From: G963662265 sp963668545
Lineage (GTDB): Bacteria > Spirochaetota > Spirochaetia > CADAEX01
DNA length: 64,000 nt
Assembly: GCA_963668545.1 (NCBI GenBank)
Contig: OY764868.1
Coordinates: forward strand, 2,852,001-2,916,000
Direction of reading: 5' to 3'
Both the position numbers and the translations under genes were made by a program. Below, in pieces: positions 44,625 to 53,506 of the stretch; position 1 is the first letter of the stretch, and each line of letters starts with the position of its first letter. The notes under the pieces were generated by a model that saw nothing but the letters and a program-made list of their open reading frames with translations, had not been told where the DNA came from and made no database searches.

Positions 44625-46220
44625 TCATCCTCCTGAAAGCTTTTTATGTATATATTCCCCAATTGACTTTGATGTTATTTTAACAGCACGGGAGGCAGCA
44701 TCCCTTGCAACACTTTCAAGAGCATCATCACGTACACTTTCAATTGAGGAGAGTTTGCTGTTGATTTCATTGACAGCTTTCTCAATAGTATCAAGTTTTT
44801 TCCTTAAGGAGGCATCTCCCTCTTCCGGATAATCCTTTTCAGGATCACCCATCCCCTCTGCAGCCATATCAGGAATATTTAAATCCGCTGTATCACTTGC
44901 TGCTTCTGAAAATCCGCTGAAATCAGGGATTACATCTGAAAACTCCTCAAGATCAGCATCATTAATCGTTTCATTAATCTCCTGAATTTCCGCTCCGCCG
45001 ATATTTTCATATGCATAAAGAGATATTCCGTTTCCGTCAGAAACCGAAGGTATTTCAGCTTCCTGGAAAAGGTTTTCCTCTGTACCGCTGCCTGCTGACA
45101 GATCATAATCCTCTGCTGCAGTATGATCCGTAAAAGCAGCTTCAGTAAACATGCCGCCGTCCATTGCAGGCAGGGAACCGGCTGAAGATTCAGCATTTTC
45201 AGCAAGCTTTGCAGCCATCTTGATGAGGCTTATTATTTCATCTTCCCCTTCCTCAATTACAAGATCTCCTTTAATTGAATACTTTTTAGCCTCCTCCTTC
45301 AGAAGCCAGTAGTCTTCAGCATCAACAGAGTCATTGATAAGCTGCACAATCTTCATGTCCCTGGCAAAAATATAGCCTATATAGAAAATAAGTATTACAA
45401 GTATCATTATCAGAGATGAAATAAGTATAAGCATTATATTGTCATGCCTGAACATAATATCATCTGCAGAAACAAGTATTCCTTCAACCGGGATCAGGCG
45501 GCCTCCCCTTTCGGTAGAATTATCCGAGAACCGGACTTCAATATACCATCTGTTCATGCTGTTCAGTTTCTCTGTGTAATCAGCATATGAATCAACACTC
45601 TGTCCTGAAGAATTATAAAGTACTCCATTATCCGAATAATAAACAACATTATCCAGCCGTTCTGAAAGCCTTGATACCTTGCTCCGTGACAGCTCCATTA
45701 CAGAGTTTATATTTTCCATCCTGAGGTCCATGAAGGCCCGGGTAATAAAATAATCAGTAAATCCTAGTCCGGTAACAAATACTATTACAATAGTAACTCC
45801 TATTTTCATGATCCTTTCCTGAATAAAGGCGGAATCACCTTTCATCTTCTTGAGGAAACTGAAAATACGGAGGAACCTCAGGACCCTAATAATCTTGAAA
45901 AAGCGTCCGATTCTCATCACCTTGAAAAGCCCGAAATACTGTCCGAACTGCATGAAGGCTGTAAACCCGGGAATTGATGCCAGAAAATCTACCCATCCGT
46001 AGGATTTGAAGAAATACCTTCCTGAAGGAAAGGAAATCAGCCTCAACAGGAAATCAACAACAAAGATCATATCAATAATCCTGTTTGGAAAAAGTACATA
46101 GTCCTTGTACCGGGTATATTCCAGTATCAGTCCTGCAATTGAAAGCAGGACAATCAGAGGATTAAAGAAATCTATAAACTTAACTATGAATGAAAATCCT
46201 TTTCTCGGTTTTAATATCAT
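44625..46220 (-). CDS. Voltage-sensor-domain membrane protein without a pore
   Basis: 531 residues. Four helices (about 18-36, 49-65, 74-92, 96-122) match a voltage-sensor domain. S4 carries R103, R106, K109, R112, R115 and R118, a charge at every third position over six turns (MRIGRFFKIIRVLRFLR). S2 and S3 hold the expected acidic residues (DMIFVVD; WVDF). No selectivity filter follows. Instead a fifth helix (about 136-158) leads to a roughly 100-residue extracytoplasmic loop with a W-Y-I-E-V-R strand, then another span (261-287), then a long acidic cytoplasmic region and a C-terminal coiled coil (SLRKKLDTIEKAVNEINSKL). It may turn membrane potential into a cytoplasmic signal. It lies 13 bases after an unknown membrane protein gene, downstream of an SthK-like channel. 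Confidence 0.75.
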   Translation of the reverse strand: MILKPRKGFSFIVKFIDFFNPLIVLLSIAGLILEYTRYKDYVLFPNRIIDMIFVVDFLLRLISFPSGRYFFKSYGWVDFLASIPGFTAFMQFGQYFGLFKVMRIGRFFKIIRVLRFLRIFSFLKKMKGDSAFIQERIMKIGVTIVIVFVTGLGFTDYFITRAFMDLRMENINSVMELSRSKVSRLSERLDNVVYYSDNGVLYNSSGQSVDSYADYTEKLNSMNRWYIEVRFSDNSTERGGRLIPVEGILVSADDIMFRHDNIMLILISSLIMILVILIFYIGYIFARDMKIVQLINDSVDAEDYWLLKEEAKKYSIKGDLVIEEGEDEIISLIKMAAKLAENAESSAGSLPAMDGGMFTEAAFTDHTAAEDYDLSAGSGTEENLFQEAEIPSVSDGNGISLYAYENIGGAEIQEINETINDADLEEFSDVIPDFSGFSEAASDTADLNIPDMAAEGMGDPEKDYPEEGDASLRKKLDTIEKAVNEINSKLSSIESVRDDALESVARDAASRAVKITSKSIGEYIHKKLSGG

Positions 46221-46233
46221 ACGCAGACCCCGT

Positions 46234-47466
46234 TTATTGGAATTTGTAGATTGTTCTGAACATGTCTTCAGGCTTTACCAGATCAGCATTTCTGGATATG
46301 AATTTTTTCATGTTTGGAATAATTTCCCTTGATTCAGATTTATATGCTGCTATTTTTCCTGCTGCTATATTGAAGGCATTGGAAACAATCATATTTATCC
46401 TTTCTTCGGAATTATACAGCTTTAAAAGCTTTGCTTTCTGAGGTTCCGGAGAACTTACGAACTTACCGGAAATCTCCACAACCTGCATGACAAGAATATA
46501 GGTGAAGACAGTAACAAAAAGTATTGCACAGTAATATACAGGATGGATCCTTCCAAGCTTATCTGAAATAAAATTCCTGAGACTCACCGCAAGATCAAGC
46601 TCTCCTATTATCTCATCTGAAGCGGAGTTAAGCAGCTGGTATGCTGTAAAAAAAGCGAAAATCTCATCCTCATTCCCCCCCCACCTTGAGACAACCATCT
46701 TTATGTACTCTTTCACAAACTGCATGTATTTATCAGTACCGTAACCGAACATCAGAAGGTAAATCCGGGGATTATGAACACTCTTTGAAATTTTGCTTTT
46801 AACAGCATTTGTCAGAAGAGCACTGTCAATATTCCGTTTTTCATTGACTGCCATAAGCTTTTTCTGATCGGCAAAATTCTCAAAAAGCAGCTCTATGATT
46901 TTTTCAGGGAAACTGCCGGCACCTTCACCTATTGTTCTGAATCCGGAGCTGTCGCCTGTTACAGGAGGATCATTCTGCTGCTGTACCTGACCCTGGCCTG
47001 AGGAATAAAGCTTTGCAATAATATTTATCTTGAGAAGATTGTAATAGATAACTACTTCCTGATCGGAAAGCGCAACAGATTCACTTTTAAGTTCATCAAT
47101 TAATTTTCTTTCTGTTTCAGGGGTGAGAGATGAAAAATTAATTGAAGAGATCTTATTTCTGAATAACTGCCTGTTGATAAGGATTTTCTCCTCAGGAAGA
47201 TAAAGCTTCAGATTATTATCCGATACCCCTTCCATAAATCCCCTGGTAATAATCAGGGGATTATTGATATCCCTTGGATTCTTCCCCCCCTTCCTGTACA
47301 TCTCCGTAATTCTCTTCCATTCATTGAGAATCCCGGAAGCAAGGGATGGGTCAAAAGAGGGCATCATCCTGAAAAGAGATGCAATAATTTCCGAGGGGAT
47401 TATGTTCTCAGAGTTAAAAACCTTGAACAAATAAGCTGCAATCTGATTCTTCTTTTCATTATCCAT
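46234..47466 (-). CDS. Single-span membrane protein of unknown function in the channel operon
   Basis: About 410 residues. No family recognised. Most of the chain is predicted helical and soluble, with a Gln/Asn-rich flexible stretch near residue 160 (GQGQVQQQNDPP). One membrane segment lies at about 308-330 (VYYCAILFVTVFTYILVMQVVEI), leaving a short tail of about 80 residues that would be outside if the N-terminus is inside. ATG 47466 is used; a TTG two codons earlier is possible. It is 13 bases from the voltage-sensor protein gene and 153 from the channel gene, same strand, so a shared operon and a functional link to ion conduction or its regulation are likely. Confidence 0.7.
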   Translation of the reverse strand: MDNEKKNQIAAYLFKVFNSENIIPSEIIASLFRMMPSFDPSLASGILNEWKRITEMYRKGGKNPRDINNPLIITRGFMEGVSDNNLKLYLPEEKILINRQLFRNKISSINFSSLTPETERKLIDELKSESVALSDQEVVIYYNLLKINIIAKLYSSGQGQVQQQNDPPVTGDSSGFRTIGEGAGSFPEKIIELLFENFADQKKLMAVNEKRNIDSALLTNAVKSKISKSVHNPRIYLLMFGYGTDKYMQFVKEYIKMVVSRWGGNEDEIFAFFTAYQLLNSASDEIIGELDLAVSLRNFISDKLGRIHPVYYCAILFVTVFTYILVMQVVEISGKFVSSPEPQKAKLLKLYNSEERINMIVSNAFNIAAGKIAAYKSESREIIPNMKKFISRNADLVKPEDMFRTIYKFQ

Positions 47467-47618
47467 AAACAAACACCATTATTGATCTGAAGTTATTTTC
47501 CGGTATTTTTACAGGGTTACCGGGACCTGTGTTTAATCTCAAATTATTATACCATGAGATCTTTAAAAACTGTTTTTATTCCAGGCGTCAGTAAAAAATC
47601 CCCGGAATAACAGCAAAC

Positions 47619-48929
47619 CTATCTTTTAAGCTCTTCCCGCCTTTTATCAGCAAGCTTTTTCATTGTTTCAGTAAAATCCGGGTATCTTTCAATAACCCTG
47701 TCGAATATTTCCTTTTCAAGCCGGTAAAGGTCGCAGTATTCCTTTGCCTTGATTGTAGCTGTCCTCGGCATACTGAGAAGCAGCGCTATTTCCCCGAAAA
47801 ACTGCCCGGCAGACAGTGTAGCATATACAATTGATTCATCTCCCGACATGACATCTACAGAGCCCTTGCTTATAAAAAACATGTCATATCCTATATCGCC
47901 TTCCCTGACAACATAATCGCCCGGCGTATAAACAACAGGCTCAAGCAGAAGAATAATCTCCCTGATGAGAGAATCATCCGCCCCTTTGAACAGAGGCACT
48001 TTCTCTATCATCTCCTTGTTCAGAAAAATCGATACTGATGTCTTCAGGGAACTGGGAAGGTCCTGGAGAACTGAAGACTCATCATAACCTCGTCTGCTTT
48101 CCCACAGGTAATTATAGTAGTCATCAACCCTTTTCTGCAGAGAATGGGGGATATTCCGGTACTGCATGAATGTATTGATTTTCTCAAGCTTGCTCCTGTG
48201 CTGGGCCCTGGCAATATCAATATTTGCTATAAGGTTTGCAATATTACCGATTATAAAACCGTAGAGACCGGCACCGATGATTTCAACAAAAATTGTATAT
48301 ATTATCTGGTACTTTGCAGATGGGGTGATATCACCGTAGCCAATTGTAGTAAGTGTTGTTATTGTCCAGTAGAAGGCGTTCAGATACTGCATTGGCTGAC
48401 CCTCTTCATCAGATACACCCTCAAGTATTATCCAGCCGCATGCAACAAAGTGGGCAATTATAATTATCCAGAAAATAAGAAGTATCATCCTCATGATATT
48501 AGGGTTTATATAACTTACCCTTTTAAGCTTTCCTATGGTCTGTATAAGCCTGAATATCTTTATTACCCTTATAAGCCTCACAAAGCCTAGTAAACCGGCA
48601 GAAAAAGCTAAAGGTAAAAGGTGAAGAATTATCCAGAAAGGGAAAGCGGCAGCAAGATCAATCCAGAACCATTTTTTTAAATAGACAGATGCTATTTTAT
48701 GACGGTCTGTAATTACCTCCATCTTTATGACAAGGGCAGTATTAAGCTGAACAACTATATCAATAATATAAATAAATGAAATCAGAAATTCAAAAAGAAG
48801 AATCTGCTTTTCTGTTGAGTTATTAAAAACAACAGAAAGAGGGACCTTAATGAATACAGCAATTGTTGCAGCAACAATAAATATTTCCCAGAGAATTCTG
48901 TATCTGTTTTCCGGCTTAATTACATTCAC
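47619..48929 (-). CDS. SthK-like cyclic-nucleotide-gated K+ channel
   Basis: 436 residues, six membrane helices plus a C-linker and a cyclic-nucleotide-binding domain. S4 has R118, R121, K124 and R127 (VRLIRVIKIFRLI). The pore has AFYWTITTLTTIGYGDITPS, with the K+ filter TIGYGD. The C-linker has NYLWESRRGYDE and LP.SLK. The nucleotide-binding domain has VPLFKGAD, GQFFGEIALL with the phosphate-capping PRTAT, and CDLYRLEKE. From memory, these phrases run almost residue for residue with SthK of Spirochaeta thermophila, a cAMP-gated channel used as a structural model. It likely passes K+ when cAMP is bound, with voltage dependence. It heads a probable three-gene operon with the unknown one-span protein and the pore-less voltage-sensor protein. 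Confidence 0.93.
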   Translation of the reverse strand: MNVIKPENRYRILWEIFIVAATIAVFIKVPLSVVFNNSTEKQILLFEFLISFIYIIDIVVQLNTALVIKMEVITDRHKIASVYLKKWFWIDLAAAFPFWIILHLLPLAFSAGLLGFVRLIRVIKIFRLIQTIGKLKRVSYINPNIMRMILLIFWIIIIAHFVACGWIILEGVSDEEGQPMQYLNAFYWTITTLTTIGYGDITPSAKYQIIYTIFVEIIGAGLYGFIIGNIANLIANIDIARAQHRSKLEKINTFMQYRNIPHSLQKRVDDYYNYLWESRRGYDESSVLQDLPSSLKTSVSIFLNKEMIEKVPLFKGADDSLIREIILLLEPVVYTPGDYVVREGDIGYDMFFISKGSVDVMSGDESIVYATLSAGQFFGEIALLLSMPRTATIKAKEYCDLYRLEKEIFDRVIERYPDFTETMKKLADKRREELKR

Positions 48930-49059
48930 AACGGTTTTATCCTTTATTTACATTTAGAGAGACTGTCGATTGAACAGATAATTAAAGAGTCCCCCTTATA
49001 TTTATCGCCATATCTCTCTTATAATATTTAGCAGTAATTTCAAGGATAATTACATATTA

Positions 49060-52000
49060 TCAGGTTACAGCTGAAACAGAAGCGACAGACTCAAGTTCTT
49101 TCGCATTGAGAATAAGCATCTGCAGCCGGTTTTCCACATTCCCCAGACTTGTGTCAGGATCATAATCAATTGCTATGATCTGTACATTGGGATAGACTTT
49201 TTTTACTGTTTTTATCATGCCCCTCCCGGTAATGTGGTTTGGAAGACATCCGAAAGGCTGGAGAATAACAAAAGACTTGACACCTTCCTGTATCATAGAC
49301 ATTATCTCACCGGGAAGCTTCCATCCTTCGGCACCGATATAGGTCCTGTCAATGAAAGGTTCAATATTCTCCACAATCCTGTAGATATTCTCATGTACTG
49401 TATGAAAGCGAAATCTTTCTCCTATCAGGTTCCAGACTTTTCTGTGAACATATTCATATGCACAGTCAGTTGCTGAATGGATCATATAGTGCAGAAAAGG
49501 CCGGGGAGCCATCTTCCGTTTCCCTATTTCCTTTTCAATAACAGCTGTTTTTCTGAAAAAATCATGCATTGCAGGCTGTACAACTTCAAGCCCGTTTTTT
49601 TCAAGGTATTTTTCAATGTAGCAGTTTGCAGCTGGATGATAATTCATGAGGATTTCACCGACAATGCCTACACGCGGCTTTCTGTCAGAGTCAATTGTCT
49701 CAATGCTGTTGAAATCATCAACTGCATCTGAAAGAAGTGAAACAAGTTTTCCGGTTTTAAGCGATATTCCTTTACAGAGCCTGTCAAGGTGAATATTGAA
49801 GACATTATCCGCGCTTCCCGCTTTCTGCTCATATGGCCTTATCCGCCTGAGCATCATCTCGTATGCATCTATTATAGTAATTCCCCACAGGGACTGAAGC
49901 TGATGAGATAAAGAAAGCCTGAATCCGGGATGAAGCTTCTTTGTATCTATACCGGTAGTAACAACCGGTACTTCAGGATAGCCGGCAGCATCCAGTGCTT
50001 TTCTGGCAAGAACAGCATACTGACCAGCCCGGCAGGCTTCACAGTTCTTTGCAAGCCCCAGTGCAGCTGATGAGGGATCATAATCTCCTTTCTCCAGAAT
50101 CGCAAGAACTTCACCGATATTGACCTGTGCAGGGTAGCAGATATCATTGTGAACATACTTTTTACCCAGCTCTATTGCCCTGTCCCCTGCCAGGGGAAGG
50201 GGTTCCATCCTGACTCCGCTTTTGCTTATAATTGAAGAAAGAAGCGTTGTAAATGCAGGTGAAAGATTGGGGGCAAGAATGACCTTTTCCTTCCTGTGCT
50301 TTTTCAGGTACATCACTTTTCTTTCTTTCTGTATCTCTTTTTTTGATGAAGTATTCTGCTTTCTTCTGGAACTTACAGTCTCAACAAAGGACTTTATCCT
50401 TATATTCAGCGGGCCTGATGATTCACCCTCATCAAGTTTCAGAATAAGGAGCTCTTTATCCGATCTGTTTTTAATTTCCCTTACCATCTCATCAGAAATT
50501 ACTGCATCATGACCGCAGCCGAAACTGACTATCTGTACTATCTCAAGGTTAGGATGGTTTGCTGCCTTGATTGCAGCTGCTATCATTCTTGTATGAAATG
50601 TAATTGTTGTCTCCATCCTTATTTCATCAACACCTTCTGAGCGGATGGAAGGAAGGGAATCAAGAGACATGACAGGAATCCCCTGGGATGTGAAATAATT
50701 GGACAGGCCATGATTCACAAGCATATCCGAGTGATAGGGACGTCCGGCAAGAACAACAGCGAATTTATCAGTACCTTCAAGGTTTCTGAGAATATTCTCC
50801 CCCTCAGTTTCCATCCTGCTTCTGAAATCAGCCAATGCCCTGTTTCCCTTATCCACAGCCCTGAGAGCAGTCTTTCGGTCTATTCCGAATGTGCTGCAAA
50901 GCCAGTCTGCAGTCTGTTTTGCCTTGAGCTTTTCGTTATACCAGTGAAAAATGGGATGATCAAAGTGAATACCGTACCTTTCAAATATTTCATTGCTTTT
51001 TTCCACAATCATGGGATATCCCTGAAGCAGAACACATGTATGGTTTCCATAAGCAGAGGGGTTCTCCCTGGGAATCCTAACCATCAGGGGACTGAAGATC
51101 CTGTCAACTTTTTTCAATGCAAGTTCCTCTACATGTCCGTGCAGCAGCTTGGCAGGGAAACACACAGTATCAGAAGGAACATATTTCAATCCCTTCTCAA
51201 ATATGTCGTAGCTGGATCTGCCGGAAAGAACAACATCAAATCCGAGAGAAGTGAACAATGCTTTCCAGAACGGAAGGCTGTTCCAGAATTCCAGTGTAAC
51301 CGGGATTCCGATGGTAATGCCCCTCTTTCTGGTAAGAAGAGGTACTTTTTCCTCTTTATAGATAAGCCGGTTATGCAGCCTGAACATATCAGGGACAGAG
51401 ACCTGCTTATTCTGTGTTATCTTTAATCTTTCCCTGATTTCAGGATTCCTGATTTCTCCCAGTATTTCCCCTTTTTCACACCTGTTTCCTGTTATATAGG
51501 ATCCCCCGTGGCTGAAATTTATTACTGTTCTGCTGCAGTTGTTTGAGCAGAACGGGCAGATAACACCGGGTTCCTTTGTATATGAAAAACCTTCAAGATT
51601 ATCAAGACCAATGAATGATGATACAGGAGGCGCTGATCCCTGGACTTCCTCCTCAATATGTTTTTTTGTAAGCAGTGCTATCCCGAATGCTCCCATTTCT
51701 CCCGGAAAAGGGGCTCTTACAACTTCACGTTCAGTATACTGTTCAAAAGCCCTCAGGACTGCATCATTTCTGAAAGTTCCCCCCTGGACAACAATTTTAT
51801 CACCAAGAGTTCTGAAGTTGGAAATTCTCACAACCTTTGTAAAAACATTCTCAATAATGGACCGGCTTATCCCGGCAAGAATATCTTCAGTTTTTTTCCC
51901 GTTCTTCTGTTCAGTAATAATTGAACTGTTCATAAAGACTGTGCATCTGGAGCCCAGTTTTGAAGGGGAAGTGGAACGGAAAGCATAGTCAGCTATCTTC

Positions 52001-53457
52001 TCGACAGGGACATTGAGGGATCTGGCATATGTCTCTACAAATGAACCGCACCCGGCTGAACAGGCTTCGTTAAGGACAATACCTGTGACAACACCCTTGT
52101 TGAGATTAATTGCCTTCATATCCTGTCCCCCGATATCCAGAATAAAACTGACATCAGGGACAAAAAATCTTGCAGCTTCTGCATGGGCAACTGTTTCGAC
52201 TGTATGGTAATCAGCAGAAAAAGCCTTTGCAAAAAGAAGTTCCCCGTATCCGGTAGTTCCGACACCCAGAATGTTGAGAACTGTTCCCTTCTCTCTGAAT
52301 CGGTCTCTCATCCTCAGGAGGGCATACTGAATAACTTTAAGAGGTTCTCCCCTGTTCCCGGAATAGAATGTGTCTACAATACGGTTTTTCCTGTCCAGCA
52401 GGATGAATTTCGAGGTTGTTGAACCGGCATCAATACCGAGATAAACATCAAGATGCTTCTCATCTGATTCCGGCACATATAAATATGATGAACTTCTGTC
52501 GGCATGCCTTTCCTTAAATAATTCATAACTCTTTTTATCTGTAAAAAAAGGCCTGGCTGAATCAGAAGCAGCTGAAGAAATCCCGTTTTTCCAGCAGTCA
52601 AGTTTTTCCAGGGCGTCAGTCAGGGAAAGTGATGTATCAAACCCTGAAAACATAGTATCCACAGAAAGAGCGGCCCCCTGTGCCACAATCAGTTCAGGGT
52701 TCTCAGGAACAATAATCTCATCATCTGACAGGGAAAGTCTTTCCTGAAAGACTTTAACAAGCCTTGGATTGAAAGTCAGGGGGCCCCCCTCGAAAATAAC
52801 CCTGGGCCTGATTTCAAGCCCCTGTGCAAGCCCCCCTATGGTCTGCTTTGCAATAGCATGAAATGAAGAGAGTGCTATATCATTTTTGGAAACACCCTGA
52901 TTTAGAAGAGGCTGGATATCAGTTTTTGCAAAAACACCGCACCTTCCTGATATATCGTAGACTGTTGTTCCTTCCGCAGCAAGGGGACCTATATCTTCAG
53001 TTCTGACACTAAGAAGTTCTGCGATCTGATCGATAAATGCCCCTGTCCCGCCGGCGCAGCTTCCGTTCATTCTCATATCTGACGGGACAAGCTGATTTGT
53101 GGCTTCATCAAAACGGAAGAATACAACCTTGGCATCCTGGCCCCCAAGCTCTATTGCGACCCGGACATCATGATAGAATTTTCTGATTATAAGAGAATTT
53201 GCAACCACCTCCTGGATAAACCGCATCCCCAGGATATTGGCAATAGTCTGGCCTCCGCTGCCGCACACGGCAGCAGAAAACGCGGCATCAGGAAAATATT
53301 CAGCTATTTCCTTTAAAATAACCCTTACAGTGCCTGCCTGGTCAGCATTATGGCGCCTGTAGCTTGAATAAATCAGAGAATAGCTTTCAGGTTCTACAAC
53401 AGCTACTTTTACAGTTGTGGAGCCGACATCAATACCAAGATTTAAGTGTTTTTCCAT
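49060..53457 (-). CDS. Giant acyl-CoA dehydratase activase/reductase (BadF/HgdC-HgdB-like fusion)
   Basis: 1465 residues. Two ASKHA ATPase domains come first. Domain 1 (about 1-280) has LGIDVGSTTVKVAVVE, ELGGQDAK and NGSCAGGTGAFIDQIA. Domain 2 (about 335-600) has LGIDAGSTTSKFILLD, DIGGQDMKAI and NEACSAGCGSFVETYA. The Cys residues match those that hold the bridging [4Fe-4S] cluster in 2-hydroxyglutaryl-CoA dehydratase activators. A Cys cluster (ICPFCSNNCSRT ... RCEKGE) and a DUF2229-type domain follow. The C-terminal 500 residues look like the HgdB-type component (FGCGHDAVISDEM, AKNCEACRAGQYA). Such fused proteins are widespread in anaerobes and use ATP for low-potential electron transfer. No separate dehydratase subunits are adjacent, so the substrate is unknown. 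Oxygen-sensitive chemistry is implied. Confidence 0.88.
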   Translation of the reverse strand: MEKHLNLGIDVGSTTVKVAVVEPESYSLIYSSYRRHNADQAGTVRVILKEIAEYFPDAAFSAAVCGSGGQTIANILGMRFIQEVVANSLIIRKFYHDVRVAIELGGQDAKVVFFRFDEATNQLVPSDMRMNGSCAGGTGAFIDQIAELLSVRTEDIGPLAAEGTTVYDISGRCGVFAKTDIQPLLNQGVSKNDIALSSFHAIAKQTIGGLAQGLEIRPRVIFEGGPLTFNPRLVKVFQERLSLSDDEIIVPENPELIVAQGAALSVDTMFSGFDTSLSLTDALEKLDCWKNGISSAASDSARPFFTDKKSYELFKERHADRSSSYLYVPESDEKHLDVYLGIDAGSTTSKFILLDRKNRIVDTFYSGNRGEPLKVIQYALLRMRDRFREKGTVLNILGVGTTGYGELLFAKAFSADYHTVETVAHAEAARFFVPDVSFILDIGGQDMKAINLNKGVVTGIVLNEACSAGCGSFVETYARSLNVPVEKIADYAFRSTSPSKLGSRCTVFMNSSIITEQKNGKKTEDILAGISRSIIENVFTKVVRISNFRTLGDKIVVQGGTFRNDAVLRAFEQYTEREVVRAPFPGEMGAFGIALLTKKHIEEEVQGSAPPVSSFIGLDNLEGFSYTKEPGVICPFCSNNCSRTVINFSHGGSYITGNRCEKGEILGEIRNPEIRERLKITQNKQVSVPDMFRLHNRLIYKEEKVPLLTRKRGITIGIPVTLEFWNSLPFWKALFTSLGFDVVLSGRSSYDIFEKGLKYVPSDTVCFPAKLLHGHVEELALKKVDRIFSPLMVRIPRENPSAYGNHTCVLLQGYPMIVEKSNEIFERYGIHFDHPIFHWYNEKLKAKQTADWLCSTFGIDRKTALRAVDKGNRALADFRSRMETEGENILRNLEGTDKFAVVLAGRPYHSDMLVNHGLSNYFTSQGIPVMSLDSLPSIRSEGVDEIRMETTITFHTRMIAAAIKAANHPNLEIVQIVSFGCGHDAVISDEMVREIKNRSDKELLILKLDEGESSGPLNIRIKSFVETVSSRRKQNTSSKKEIQKERKVMYLKKHRKEKVILAPNLSPAFTTLLSSIISKSGVRMEPLPLAGDRAIELGKKYVHNDICYPAQVNIGEVLAILEKGDYDPSSAALGLAKNCEACRAGQYAVLARKALDAAGYPEVPVVTTGIDTKKLHPGFRLSLSHQLQSLWGITIIDAYEMMLRRIRPYEQKAGSADNVFNIHLDRLCKGISLKTGKLVSLLSDAVDDFNSIETIDSDRKPRVGIVGEILMNYHPAANCYIEKYLEKNGLEVVQPAMHDFFRKTAVIEKEIGKRKMAPRPFLHYMIHSATDCAYEYVHRKVWNLIGERFRFHTVHENIYRIVENIEPFIDRTYIGAEGWKLPGEIMSMIQEGVKSFVILQPFGCLPNHITGRGMIKTVKKVYPNVQIIAIDYDPDTSLGNVENRLQMLILNAKELESVASVSAVT

Positions 53458-53506
53458 CTTTTTTATTTTCTTATCAGCTTTTTGTTAATATTTATATATT
53501 TTTCTA

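Noticed and set aside
50710..51426. Long open frame (238 residues) opposite the giant activase gene, and similar ones opposite the RND pump (58624-59154, 59791-60321, 60349-60903)
   Set aside because: They are mirror images of strongly supported coding regions, with no ribosome sites and no domain patterns.
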